A stretch of 64,000 bases of DNA, from positions 1,937,700 to 2,001,699 of the forward strand of contig CAJFCJ010000019.1 of the NCBI GenBank assembly GCA_904063045.1, given 5' to 3'. The notes under the pieces are model-generated. The model did no database searches and was not told the DNA's origin. It worked only from the letters and a program-made list of their open reading frames with translations. Of this stretch, positions 9,916 to 21,871 are shown piece by piece. Origin of the DNA: Dimorphilus gyrociliatus (Eukaryota; Annelida; Polychaeta; Dinophilidae). The position numbers and the translations under genes were made by a program. Positions within the stretch are counted from its first letter, which is position 1. The number at the start of each line of letters is the position of its first letter.

Positions 9916-12900
9916 TTAGACGAGCGTTGAATCGGGTGTTTGTTGATTCCTATCCGTTAACCAGTTCATCATCTCTGATTTAAAAGCATCGCTCTGGCAG
10001 CTCATATCCAGATCTCCGAATGTTTTCTCAAAACTGTTTGTCGGAGACCGCACTGGCTCGCACTTTAACAATTCGGGCGGTGCATACTGGTGTACTTTTT
10101 GAACATTGTCTGGAGAAATGGGTGACATTTGGCGGCGCCTGCTCTCGCTATATTTAGCGACATCAGAGGATAGGAAAGGTCTAAAAACCTCCACACAGTC
10201 TTGATACCTCTTAACTATCACGTGATCATTGCAAGTAGAAGAACAAACTCGATTACTCTCGTATTCCATATTTAACTGCTTTGGCTCTGTATATGATCCG
10301 TTCGCTTCAATCTGCTGTAAAGCAGCGTGTTGAGGCCTATAAGAGTGTTCGACTCTAATGGGATACTGAGGAGGCTCAACTACATGTTCGATGTATCGCT
10401 GCGATATGGTTGGGTACTGTTGTATTCGATATTTCGGACGGTGGGAAGGCAAGTATGGTTTGTACCCAGCGTTCTTTTCTGGATTAATGTTTTGGGGAGG
10501 GGGAGATTCGTTAGGGGAGGGGAGATTATGAGACTGAACCTGGGGTGGAGAATTAAAAGAAGTTGAAGGAGTTATACAGGGAGAAGATGAGGGTGTTGAA
10601 GAAGAGCCATTCTTTTTTGCTTTACAACTAGAGGTCAATTCAACGTATTCAACCTGTTTAATGCACATAATGGTAAATTTAAAGATCCCTGTGGTCAACT
10701 TTATAACAAGTAACTACCCTTGGGGTTTCGGGCTGCTTATTACCCTTAATTGCAGGGTACCTTGCATAGGTAACAACGACTTGTTCAGGAGAAGAGCTCT
10801 GTGGGTGGATAAATAAAAAGCAGTTGTTAGTTTAACAAAAATTTCCAATTTAATTTTAAAGAGAAGCGAAAGGGTGTTAGTCATTAAATTAACATTTGTT
10901 TCTCCATCTTAGTTTTACTCACTCTAGGCGAACATCTAGTAATATTTTCTCTTCCAAGAGCTGGTGAGTCACGAGGACTAACTAAATCATCCAAGGAATC
11001 GTCATCACTAAAATCTTCAACGGACTTCGAGACATGAACTGCTTTTTGGCCTTTTTTGATTTTCAAGTTATTTAATCTATCTTCCAATTTCCTTAGTTCG
11101 CTGGCACTCGTCTTAAAAGTGAACTTATGTTTCCTTCTAATAGTTCCTTTAGACTCTTTATATACTTTTTTATTAGCAGCAACAACAGACTTAACGATTT
11201 CAACTTTCTTTTCCAATTCATTCACAACGATGTCGGCATGGTCACTAAACAATTTCGGAGGAAAGGGAAACAACGTTCCAACTTTCTTCTGTAGTATTGC
11301 TTCTGAATCACCAGGATATTCCTTTGGTAAATGACCCGTCAACTCCTTCAATGAAACATAAAATTTGTATAAAAAAGAGACTACTTCATTAAGTAATTCA
11401 TTTATGAATGAATATATGTATGAATTGAATTGTTTACTTACATATTCCTCTATACAGCTTGCTTTTAATTCTTCCAACCTCTGCTTTAGCTTCTCTTCAA
11501 GCATCAATTTCCGTTTCTCCAGTTCAATTTTTCGTTCCTTTCTCTCTTCTGGAGTTAGCGTTTCAATATTCATAACTTTTAAGGATAAAATGAAAAAAAA
11601 TTATTATTAAAAATTTTACAAACAATAGAACAAAGAATACAATTAACTTACCGGCTTTAGAATATTTACCAACGGCTACAAATTTAGCTCGATCTAAACT
11701 TTTAACGATTTCTTCATTTGTTCTAGTGGCGAAACCCTGAAAGTTTTCCGGTCTCAAGTAGTGCTTGTGTTGTTCTATTGCCGTTTGCCAAATATTCTTA
11801 GTTAAACTCAATGAATTCGTAAACCAAGCGTGAACATAAACAGAACCGCTTGAGAACGTTCGTCGACTAGTTGACACCCTGGTAATTGATGAGAGGGAAA
11901 AAGTACTTATATAATTAATTCATTTTTTTTATTAATGGAAGAAAGCTGTTCCCAACACCCCGCTAGATGGCGAAGCACTCACTGTGTTGTAGGTTCATTA
12001 ATGGCTGTTGATAATTCGTCACAAGACGAATGAATATGACCATGGTAACGCTCTGGCACTTGTGTTTCCTCATAAATGTTATACGTACTTTTTGACTGCA
12101 CCAGTCTGCAACGATAGGGCGATTATCAGGCGCTGGAGGTGCGTCTGTCGCCATCTAGCGGTTAGCGCGAGAAAGTGTAGATTATGACAGAGTTGAAGCG
12201 ACTTGAATCACGGCAAAAGCACCTCCAGCGCCACCTACCTTTTGGAATCGTGAACTTCTATTGAAAACTTCTTTTCGCGATAGTAGAGATTCTCGAGCTG
12301 CTTCCAAGTAAACATCTAATGGTGGAATAGGTTGGAATGTTAATCAATTCTCTTTTCGGATTAATCAATCGCATTATTAATGGTATGGAGGGGAAAATAA
12401 AATTAACGAACAAAGAAATAACCGCAAACTTGCCTTAGTCACAATAGTCCTATTTTCATAATCAAACTGTCCAATGCCTTTATGACTAACACCTAACCAA
12501 TGTAAATTATTTTGTTTATCCTTAACTTGAAAATAGTGCATTCCATAGGAAGGTGAATTCTCAGCATTTTGAATAGTTAAAACGACAGCTTTTCCTCTCG
12601 AGCAATCCTTTAGGCCCCGCCATTGCTCAATAACAACATCAACTAGGTCATCTGGAATTTCGTGTTCAATTCCTTCTTTATAATCACCATGTAAAGCTTG
12701 AAGGATGTGAGCATAAGTTTCGTATAAAAGAGGTCCTTTGGCAAAGCATAGCTCCTTTGAGTGCAAATTCCTAACAATCTGGTAAAATAAGGCTAAAACC
12801 GATGAATCCTCTGAGAGACAAGTAAAACTTTCGCAAAAGAATCGAACACCGAAGAATAACAACAAACTCTTATTAGGGGGAAGTTCTTGGTCCAGAACAT

Positions 12901-13096
12901 TTCTTTCTAGATCTAACCAGTGCTTTTGATTGCAACTATCTTTCCAAAATATACCGAAATATGATTTATCCGTTTTAATATGAAGGTGAGAAAAGACCAT
13001 ATCAAGAAGGTCGCGAGATGAGAGAGACGGTTGAATGAGTACATTTATTTCTGTTCCGTCGAGAAAAAGAATTTTTGTTTGGCGACTGTTACTCAT
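9916..13096 (-). CDS. FRMD4A: FERM domain-containing protein 4 (FRMD4A/B homologue)
   Basis: Seven exons, all in phase: 13096-12434, 12315-12239, 11878-11652, 11575-11442, 11345-10923, 10798-10718, 10653-9916; 780 residues. The N-terminal FERM module (1 to about 310) includes QPSLSSRDLLDMV, HWLDLERNVLDQELP, GMHYFQVKDKQNNLHWLGVS, the FTWKQLENLYYREKKFSIEV strand pair and SVYVHAWF. Next is the CUPID/DUF3338 region with LKQRLEELKASC, ELTGHLPKEYP and GTLFPFPPK. The C-terminal exon is Pro/Ser-rich and disordered. Vertebrate FRMD4 proteins scaffold Par3 and cytohesin at cell junctions and control epithelial polarity. Intron 1 has a GC donor (AAG|GCAAGT at 12433). The start ATG follows directly on a TTCTTTACAG acceptor, so a non-coding first exon is likely. 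Exon 5 ends at a GTGAGT donor rather than reading on to the nearby stop at 10884. FRMD4A and FRMD4B cannot be told apart. Confidence 0.93.
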
Positions 13097-14116
13097 CTGT
13101 AAAGAAGAATGAACATATAATGATCTTTCCTATAGACCTTGATCTATTTAACAAACGCTAATTCACTGTAAGATTCTTTGAATACTTCATTAAACTATTT
13201 GATAGCAGAGTTACAAGACAATAGAACAAAAAAAAAACTCCTTAGGTTTACATTCAATCGTCAAGTATGCAATTGACAATGGGATTATACTACAGTATAA
13301 AGAACTAAATTTAAGGCACAAAAGATTAAAACAAACCTTTATCGGTATAACGTGATCATATCAATAATTCGCTGACATTTCTCATGAGCAAATGCATAAA
13401 TTACTTATATAAAATCTTTTCTTATCAAAAACTCAGCAATCCTGTATGAATCACTTATCTGATATGATTCAACAAACAATGCAGCTTCCGAGGGTTAGAA
13501 ATACGATCGATTATATCTATTGTAATAAAGAGTACGATGAGTTGTTTTTGTTGATTGTCTTAATCCGTATATCGATGATATAATACGAGAATTTGACAAG
13601 CAATCTTAGTAAATTTAACCCTAATCGGCCATATTTATAACTTCCGGTTTGTAGCCGGGTTACGCGATCCGCTCATAAAATGTGAACCATATTATAAGAG
13701 AAGAAACCACACAAAGCCGAAAACGCCATCTAAAGTATTTGTTGGGCATATAAATTTGTTTAAAAGTAATAAATATCCCATAAAAACATATTTTCTTTTA
13801 AAAATATTGTATAGAAGTTTACTTGTAAGGTTTCTACGTAGTTTTAACAAATTTAGTGTATTCTTGCTCTCAAGAGGTCGCAAAAGATATAAGGAGGTCT
13901 GAAATATCTTACTTTAAAGTTTGAGCTCTAAAAAATTGAGTAGTGTCAACATGTAAACAATGTTAGCTATATGAACTCAATAGTATACGCACGACTATAA
14001 AACGTAATTCTACTTTCGATTAGATGGCGCTGAGATTTGTTTAAAGCGCAAAATGCATATTTATAAGGTGATATTTGCGCCATCTACCAACGTGAAAATA
14101 GTTAAGCTTTAATTTC
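13097..14116. promoter_or_regulatory. Divergent promoter region of FRMD4 and ELL
   Basis: About 1 kb between the two start codons. It carries three copies of the recurrent CTCF-like core: ACGCCATCTAAAG at 13723, TAGATGGCGC at 14021-14030 and, inverted 47 bp further on, GCGCCATCTACC at 14077-14088. No coding sequence is evident. The FRMD4 5'UTR exon must lie in the left part, because an acceptor abuts its start codon. Confidence 0.5.
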
Positions 14117-15773
14117 ATGATGGCGACGTTGGAGGACAAGCGATTTGATCTAGATTACCGAAGCTTTTCCTCCAAAAATGCCCGTTTTACTATACTTCGC
14201 GTGAAACTAACCGACGCTGCCTTGCATTCTATCGAAAAGTATCAAAAACACAAGGTAAGTCCACTGGATTGCTACTTTTCTCAGTTCTATCCATACGGTT
14301 AAAATTACTTTGTCCTCTTTCTTTCATAGTAATATAGGATTTTAGAACCGAATTTGATATTCAAATGTTGTTTATACCACATTAATTGTCTGAAGAATCG
14401 TGTCAAATAAACATCTGTTGATTAATTAATGGTATTAACGAAAAAAACTATATATATAAAGCATCTGTTTTTTGCAGACACGTATGCTAAATTAAGTTTC
14501 AGGCGTGGTTAACTCTTCGTGTTTTTCAGAATCATTTAACCCAAAAAGCGACCATTCTACTCAACTCCTCCAACGGCTCCTTACGAATTCCAACTGGAAA
14601 AAATAATGAAACGAAAGATTTTAAACTAACCGTATCAAAAATTCCGAAAGAAGAAGACTGTGTCGAACAATCTAGAAACGGCTCAAAGTTTGTTGCACTT
14701 GGTGTTCAAACATGCAAAATTCAAGTTGGTGCTACGGAAGAGGTATACGAACAGACTAGAGAAAGAATGGTTGCTGCCGAAAAGGAAAGACAAAAGGAAG
14801 GAACTCAGGAAATAGAAACCAAAGTTAAAAGTCTTGTTAATGGTAGAAATAAAGGTGTTTCGACACCCACATCACCATTTAGAAAAAGACACAGTCCTGT
14901 TACGATACCGAAAAGAAACGATGCGAAAAATGACATTACTTCTAGACCTCTTCGAGATAGAATCATTCACATTTTAGCCATTGGTACTTATAAAAGACCA
15001 GAACTGATAATTCGCCTTAATAATGGTTAGTATTAGTGGCTAGTGGTTAATTTTGAATTTTGAATCAATAAATTAGTTATTTATTTATTTCAATTTAATA
15101 AACAGATGGACCTTCATGTCAAGCTTCTTCACCTGATTTGCTCAATAACATTCTCCAAGATGTAGCCAACCAATCCAAAGAGGGAAGTTACACTCTGCAA
15201 CGCCGATTCTACTCCAAAATACAACCGGATTGGCCTGGATACTCTGCAGAAGACCGCAAAATCCTTTTTGATCGCATGCCTACAAAACTGTCTCCTTCTG
15301 AGCCTGAAGCCAAAAAACCCAAAGTAGATTCTACTTGTCCAGTTAGAAAGACTAATTTGGAACAGAGAATCGAAAGAGCTCAAATGAAACGGGTACACGC
15401 TCAAAATAAGGAGATATCTCCAAAACCTATTTCGCCTACTGATTTTACAAGGAAGTATGTTCGGATAGAAAACGACGAGCAGTTCAGATCATACGTTTCT
15501 TCATATCGATCCGAGTACAGCTCCTATATAAGTCTGCATTCCTTTCTTTTTAAGCAATATTATTCTCAATTCGAAGCTTTTCAAGATGAACTTCAAAAAG
15601 TTGATCCTGGTAGTGAAGAAGAACGTCGTCTTTGTGACAGTATTATAGAAGCTTTTAATCGAGTGAAGAACGATGAACAGTTTGAGAAAAGAAAAGGCAG
15701 ATTTGACATCTTGCATTCGAAACTTAGTCATATTAGACGGCTGATAAAAGAGTATGAATCTAGAACTAATTAA
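14117..15773 (+). CDS. ELL: RNA polymerase II elongation factor ELL
   Basis: Three exons: 14117-14254, 14530-15025, 15106-15773; 433 residues. The N-terminal domain starts with FTILRVKLTDAALHSIEKYQ, as in ELL/ELL2. The middle has RPLRDRIIHILAIGTYKRPELIIRL, followed by LNNILQDVANQSKEGSYTLQ and the PDWPGYSAEDR motif. The last ~105 residues are the occludin-like domain, from RKYVRIENDEQF to LHSKLSHIRRLIKEYESR. ELL raises the catalytic rate of RNA polymerase II and belongs to the super elongation complex and the little elongation complex. It is shorter than human ELL (about 620), mainly by losing the disordered linker. Two adjacent ATGs (14117, 14120) can serve as start. Confidence 0.95.
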
Positions 15774-15933
15774 TTAAAAATTCTCTTAATTTATCGTCAG
15801 TGAGAACCAAATACATTTTTAGGTGACAAGTTAATTATGTTTTTATGCAATAATCTTTTATTTCATATGTTTAATGTACAAAATAATCCACCAAAATAGT
15901 ATCTAAGAGTCGATAATATTACTATTGCATCTG

Positions 15934-16341
15934 TTACAGTCGTCCTTTTTGTGTACTTATATAGAGAACTGTAAATAAGATTGCATAATCGTCCTTGAGA
16001 ATGAAAAAAATTAAAACTGATAATACGCACCATTATTCCCTCTAATGAATGCGTCACCATATTTATTCTTTAATTGACCATTAGCATACTCTTCAGTTTG
16101 TTCCAAAGCAATATTCATATAACCGTCCAAGCAAGACAAAACACCTGTATTTGAGATGTAATTAGCACACTTTTTCTTGCAATGACTAAAGTCTATTGAT
16201 AATAGTTATGTAATCTTCTTTTTCTCACGTAATAATGAACCCGTACGAACCTCTATAATCGATACCAGAGTTTAGCTTAACTACAACTGGACGACCTATT
16301 ATTTGTTTCAGAAAATCGCTTGGCGTCTGTTTGCGACTCAT
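15934..16341 (-). CDS. LSM6: U6 snRNA-associated Sm-like protein LSm6
   Basis: Three exons: 16341-16251, 16144-16031, 15968-15934, giving 79 residues against 80 in human. The sequence is nearly identical to animal LSM6: RKQTPSDFLKQIIGRPVVVK, the Sm1 motif with NSGIDYRGVLSCLDGYMN, then EQTEEYANGQLKNKYGDAF, IRGNN and the Sm2-type VLYISTQK ending Gly-Arg-Leu-stop. LSm6 is a subunit of the LSm1-7 ring (cytoplasmic mRNA decay) and the LSm2-8 ring (U6 snRNA binding). The third exon gives only 11 residues before the stop; the longer frame that continues to 15863 is in another phase and is not used. It is convergent with ELL, with 160 bp between stops. Confidence 0.96.
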
Positions 16342-17195
16342 TTCAGATTAAGTAACCTGTGCGAAAAGGGGAGCATTACAATGAAATATCTAATTTGACA
16401 TGTAGCTTATCAGTAAATCTAGCCTTCAATTTTGCAATAGAATAGTATTATTCTATTTCATAAGAAAATTATGTCACCAGACGATCTAGTTTAGTTTTTA
16501 AGAGACTAACCGTTCTAGCCGGAGTTATTATAAATACGAAGATATTTTTGACTGGGTAGCCTGGTTTCTATTTGTTGATAGATCGAATATAAAATAAGAA
16601 TTCTGTGTATAACAATATTTTATTGTATTTTTTCATTTTTATCGTATTATCATTTTTTTATATTCAAATTTTCTATAGTTAGCTTTAACCTTGTCTGTCT
16701 TTTTCTTGTTTTCGCAGTACGTGTTCTAGAATACATTATATTCAATACTTTGCATGCAGATGTTCCGGATATCACAGATGTGCATATTTATATAATTTTC
16801 TTTATACACTACATTCTTTTCGTTTCAACAGCTAGGTGGTTATATTAAGTTATCAAGTTATAGCGTTCTAATAATAGTATAGTGTATATAGCTTTAGACT
16901 AATTCTTATGATATTTGTTCTTCACCCTCCCTTTATTATATTTTACGTTTAAGGGTCTTTGAGTACTATCCTTCTATAAAAGAACTCTAACAGTCAGTGC
17001 TTACGCCTATCTTTCTTAAATAGATATTAGCGTTTATTATATTTTTTTCAGAGCACCAATTTTATTTTTCCTAATGTTATTGATAACAGTTTTCTTCTCT
17101 TCTTTCCCATTCATTGATTGAATATCTTTCAATTCTTTTCAATTCCTTTTTTCTCCTATTCTATTGAACGTTTTTATACTTTTTCATTTTTATTA

Positions 17196-17228
17196 CCCCT
17201 CCCCCTCCCCCCTCCCTCGCCTCTCCCT
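17196..17228 (-). other. C-rich tract, G-quadruplex candidate on minus strand
   Basis: Runs of three to six C separated by single T residues form at least four G-runs on the complementary strand. It lies in intergenic AT-rich DNA about 850 bp upstream of the LSM6 start. Confidence 0.4.
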
Positions 17229-17884
17229 ATTGCCTCATTCCCTCATGCCCTTGTAAGCTTTTGCCTGAAGAATGTATAATAGAAAGTTAATGTAAAAACA
17301 TGTAGGTGTAGCATATGTTTATCAAAAAGAATTTATTCACTTTCAAAATAATAGTTTCATACTTTGTTGTTATTACTAAAAGTTGTAATTTCTATTCAAT
17401 TAATAGTCCTAGTAACAAATATATATATATAGATGAATAAATCAACACTGATATCAGCTGATAGAACATTCTATATCAATACTTTTTAATTTTATTTCAA
17501 AACTATAAATCATGTATAGTTCTTATCATTATCTCATATTTTTTTCTATTTGATATAAATAACAATATGAACGAATAATCGGCTAAAATTCTATCGGAGA
17601 ATAGTTGTTTAGTATTGAAAGTTTTAAGGCAATATAATGTTTTTTTTTAAAATCGTCTTTTGTAAATGATAAGCCTATTTATCTATTATTTAATAAAAAT
17701 ATAATTAAAACTTATTAATATGATTGAATAGATAATAAATGTTTTGTACAACTCCATATATATATATATATATATGTATATATATTTCTTTTACAATAGT
17801 TTTCTAGCAATAACGGCTAGAGCCAGAGCGTTGCTATTTGGAAAACTCTGAATTATTAGCAAAGGAATGCGCACGCATTTATTT

Positions 17885-17896
17885 GGTCACGTGACC
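17885..17896. promoter_or_regulatory. GGTCACGTGACC palindrome upstream of CYBC1
   Basis: A perfect 12-bp palindrome 355 bp upstream of the CYBC1 start codon and about 120 bp upstream of its likely 5'UTR exon. It shares the CACGTGAC core with 7815-7824 and the repeats near 650 and 895. Confidence 0.4.
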
Positions 17897-18250
17897 ACAA
17901 AGAATTGTTCTTTGTTTGTCAAGCGTTTTCTCTATTTTGTGCTTGGGGAGCGGTATTTTTGTAAATTTAAAATGGAGATATAATTCCAAAGCATGTCAAG
18001 GACAGTTTTGCAACATGAATAATAAAGCTTGGGGTAAGGGATGAATTGTAAAATCATTTCTTTATTGTAATATCGCTCTTAATGTTTGTCTATTCGTTTT
18101 CAGTTGTCGAATCTATGATTACGACATGCTCGTTTTAAATTTTAAGATTTCTAGCCATAAAAAGGAAAGTCTGTAAAATAATATAAGGTTGGCTTTAACA
18201 TTCTATTCATTCATTTAAAATATTCTACATAATTTTACATTTAAAGAACA

Positions 18251-19329
18251 ATGGCGTACTATGTAAAATATGGAGAGGAGAATGGCATATTAAAACTATA
18301 TAAGAACCCCAGTGTCAAATCATGGGCAATTTTAACAAGTGATTATTTAATATATTTGTTTTTTTTTTCAAATAATATTATTATGTTTATCTATTACAGT
18401 GCTTCTAAGCATTGGAGGAGCAGCCTCTCTTTTTACGTCCGGTAAGTTATATTTACAAAATTTTCAACAAGCTAATCTAAAAAAAGTCTTTTTATAACAT
18501 TGTAGAAAACTTTATATGGAGAACTGGATACTTATGTTGTACGTTGTTTATCGGTCTAACGTGTATGGACGATTTTCAAGTTAGGGAATAAATGTTCTAA
18601 TATATTTATTGATAATAATATTGTTTTACAGGAGTGCATTTTAGAGAAAAAGAAGGAAAGAATTACATTTTATAAACGCAGTTTGCTGCAAAAACTATTG
18701 TCTCTTTCGACCATCTCTGATTTTTGTAAGTTTAACGATAAATAGTATGTGTATATGACCTTAACAATACTATGTGACAGATGAAGGGCATTTAGTAAAT
18801 ATACAATATGTTTCGGTCGATTCTAACGGAGAATATGGTAATAGTGGAAAGATGAAATGCCGAGTTGTTGTATGCTGTCAAGATATTGAAAATAATCAAA
18901 ATCTCATTTATCCAATAACTGATGGATTTTACGAGGAATGCGAGTAAGTTTATTTAAAACGCAGACTATGTTATTTAAACTATTAAATATCGACGTTGTC
19001 GAACATTTTTATCAATATCAATAAATGATAACTATCTATATTTCAGATCTCATTTTGAAGTAGCCAAGAAGATTGCAGATTATTTAGGTCTTATTGAGAT
19101 ACGAGAAGATCAGGAAGAGGAAGAAGAGGAAGGAACTGGTGAAGAGGATGAAGGATCATTGTCTGAGACTAGTCATGAAAATGAAGGGGAAGAGTTTGCC
19201 ATCGATCAAAGCGAATCAGACTACGGTAGCAATGATTATGACGACGGAACATCGAGCCAAAATTCTTTTGAAATGGATAATACATTTGACGAACAATCAG
19301 AGGAGGAAGTCAAAAATTTTCCAGTTTAA
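18251..19329 (+). CDS. CYBC1: Cytochrome b-245 chaperone 1 (CYBC1/EROS) homologue
   Basis: Six exons: 18251-18338, 18400-18441, 18506-18579, 18632-18725, 18781-18943, 19047-19329; all phases fit, 247 residues. After NPSVKSWAIL (human: PGIRSWSLL) come two hydrophobic segments, LSIGGAASLF and LCCTLFIGLTC, then MDDFQECILEKKKERITFYKR and LLQKLLSLS, matching the human LEDWEEAIFDK...SLYKKLLTL region. A CRVVVCCQDIEN strand and SHFEVAKKIADYLGL close the conserved part. In vertebrates this ER membrane protein stabilises the gp91phox/p22phox heterodimer of the phagocyte NADPH oxidase. The last ~85 residues are a Glu/Asp/Ser-rich tail that is much longer than the vertebrate one. Some donors are weak (GTGATT, GTTAGG). 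Resemblance is moderate but colinear over the whole conserved part. Confidence 0.82.
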
Positions 19330-20153
19330 TGCATGCTAAAAAATTATAATTTAAATCTGTATAATTCGAATTAAATGTAAAATATAAAATTTCTTTTAGT
19401 GAAATCTAAGCCGCTCTCAGAGCATAAAGGCTTTGTACATGTACTTGAATTCCCTTGTAAACAGCCTTGTGGAGTTCTCAGCGAGTATGAATAACAACAA
19501 TTCGAAACCCAAAAAATACGTATGTTAAATTATATTATTACAATACATTTGTTAATTAAAGAATCAATTTGTTTTTAAAGTGTTCTTCAGATTAATAGTT
19601 AAACATTCTTTATTGTAAATAACATACGCATTCAATTTGAGTTTATTAGGTACCAAAGTCTCCTAGGCCTTCTTCAAAGACTATCTGTTAAGTATAATTC
19701 TACATCTTTTTCCTGTAGATGACGCTAGCTATCAATCAGTCATATGGAAATTTTATTTGTGTTATAAATATAATGCTTTCCAAAAATATCTTTGTTTACC
19801 ATACAAAATTCGTACAATCTTCTTGTCCCGTTTTGATATTGTTCTCAAGAGCTGTTTAAATGTAATCTCTTGTATTATCATAGGCTTACACTATATTTAT
19901 CAGTTCAACCTATGCATTTTAATAGAAACAGTAAACACCAATGTAATCAGTTATGACGTTGATTTCTTATCTTTGTAGGAAGATTGGTAACAGAAGTTAA
20001 GTTGAACAATATGGAGTTTTTGAACCAAAGAACGATAATGGGGGTTTTTTATTTCAAATTTAAACACTTCATAATTTGAGTAGCGTTACATTTATAATTG
20101 AGTAGAAACTCTTCTATTGTCAAAAATTAACATTTCAACCTCCTTCTAAGACG
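19330..20153. other. Intergenic region between CYBC1 and perilipin
   Basis: No supported exon. A frame at 19757-19978 lacks any family resemblance or paired splice sites. The right end presumably holds the perilipin promoter and 5'UTR. Confidence 0.4.
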
Positions 20154-21687
20154 ATGGCGGAATGCTCTATGTTTTTTTCGACGCTAACTAATTCTAGCAC
20201 CTTTTCCTTTGGGAAAGCAAGCTACGAAGGTTTAAAAGCGAAGAATGCTCTTCTCGATTACGGTTTTACTTTTGTAGAGAAAAGAGTCTCCGCAATTGGT
20301 AAGCCTGTTCTCGAGGTTGGAAGTAAACTAATAGAAAAATACCCCAAGCAAGGTAGACAAGGAGAGCAATAAATAAATGAAAGGTTTTCTTCTTTTGTAA
20401 ATAACACCTTTTCTCTAAACATTCACAGCTAAAGTATTTGATAAAAAAGCTGCTGATTGCTTGCAGAAGGTCGAAGATGAAACGCCAAAGGTATTTTAAC
20501 ACTGTTCAATTACATATTATCTAGAAGTACACCATTTATATTCTCTACTACAGTTACTTAGCGCTGTAAAGGACTCTGCAGTAAAAAATTGCACGAGTAG
20601 CTTAAAATGGTGTCTACAATCGTCTGTAGGCAGAAAAGGATTGAAAATGATGACCTCCGTAATTAATGCAACCGAAGTTATCATCGATAAAATAGAAGAT
20701 AAAAAGATAGAGGAGAAACTTGACGATGAAACAAATCCAAAAGAGAATAATGAAAACAAAGATACAATAATAGATAAATTTACTTTAAGGGGAAGGAAGA
20801 TATTTTCTTTCTTTTTGAAGGTTCCTTTAACAGGCTTGGTATGAATATTAAAATCAGTTCAAATATTTTCGACAATATGCCACCGAATAATCCTTATAAT
20901 CCGATTAAGGTGAATGTTTTGAAAGTACTTCGTCACCGACTTTATAGAATTGCTAAACTAAAGCAAGTTAGGAAATTGAGAAAGAGAGGAAACCCCCCTA
21001 AAGAAGATAAGGAGGAAAGAACTTGTCAAGCGAACGGTCACGTACAATCTGAATCTGGTAAGTTGATTAAAGATTTTCTTTAATTATATAATTGATTTAT
21101 CTATTAAGAGTCTGATAATTGTAAAAATATTGAATAAGGATATAGAATAAAAGATATAATAATTATAATCATTGACTCTTGATAATGAGAGAGAAAAGAT
21201 AACGGCTTTCCTATTGCCATCTTTTCATCTTATCTCTCGTCTATTTCCGCTTTCGTAATCTGTTATTTTTTCTCTTAAAAAAAAATCTATTATATAAATA
21301 CAGATGAAAGTGAGCACGATCTTGAAAATTTCGATTTCGAAAATTACCAATCGGATGACGATCCCAATTACGAAGTATATAGTATAGCATATATATAATA
21401 ATATATATAATATCTATCTGATTAAACCATTAGGCTACTTTTGTTTTGTTGGAAGTATTTAATCTATTATTTGTTTTTTCTTTCTTTCTTTTACAATCTC
21501 TCTCTCCCTCTCTCTGTTCTCTACACTAAAATAGCCACCATCTTCTCCATCATCCTCGGACGATTCATCAGATTACGAAAGCGAATCGGAACGTGGCGAG
21601 AATCTAATGGAGGAACTACAAGATAAACCTCCTACCACCGAGAAAACCGAAGGCGAAGAAAAGAAAGAAGAAAATACTTGTAATTAA
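20154..21687 (+). CDS. Perilipin-like lipid-droplet protein
   Basis: Six exons: 20154-20352, 20429-20490, 20554-20838, 20910-21057, 21304-21374, 21535-21687; 305 residues. The N-terminus (FGKASYEGLKAKNALLDYGF, then GKPVLEVGSKLIEKYP) and the following FDKKAADCLQKVEDETPK match the PAT-domain pattern of insect Lsd/perilipins (kvKgkN..., then piayvDqtl..gidkLE.k.Pi). VLKVLRHRLYRIAKLKQVRK resembles the basic helix after the PAT domain. Perilipins coat lipid droplets and gate lipase access. The C-terminal ~90 residues are acidic and serine-rich. The third intron (20839-20909) was chosen because its 71-bp length restores frame; a 19-bp alternative does not. The family call rests on pattern, not strong identity. 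Confidence 0.68.
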
Positions 21688-21871
21688 AAATTCGTTTAAT
21701 CATAATACTTTTTTGATTTTTTTCGTGCAAGTTTTCTTTTCTCTCTTACCTTTTTTTAAACATGTGCAAAGGATATGCTGAATTATAAGGCACTCACATT
21801 CTTTTTTTGCAAAAAGAAGGAAAAAAAAATAAAGAATCATTAATAAAATAAAAAAAAAAAGAAGAAAGATG

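Larger units (their letters stand above)
16342..18250. other. Intergenic region between LSM6 and CYBC1
   Basis: No coding exon is recognised over 1.9 kb. It holds a C-rich tract (17196-17228), a TA repeat (17756-17784) and an E-box palindrome (17885-17896). A short frame from ATG 18015 reaches a GTAAGG donor after seven codons and is probably a 5'UTR exon of CYBC1. Confidence 0.45.

Noticed and set aside
10884-10922. Stop at 10884 as the end of the FRMD4 gene
   Set aside because: A GTGAGT donor at 10922 and an in-phase proline-rich downstream set of exons give a fuller FRMD4.
15863-15933. Longer C-terminus for LSM6 read from the open frame past its last exon
   Set aside because: The frame is out of phase with the spliced exon, which gives the normal VLYISTQK ending and stop at 15934.
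20839-20857. A 19-bp intron in the perilipin gene
   Set aside because: Too short for splicing and breaks the frame; the 71-bp alternative to 20909 fits.
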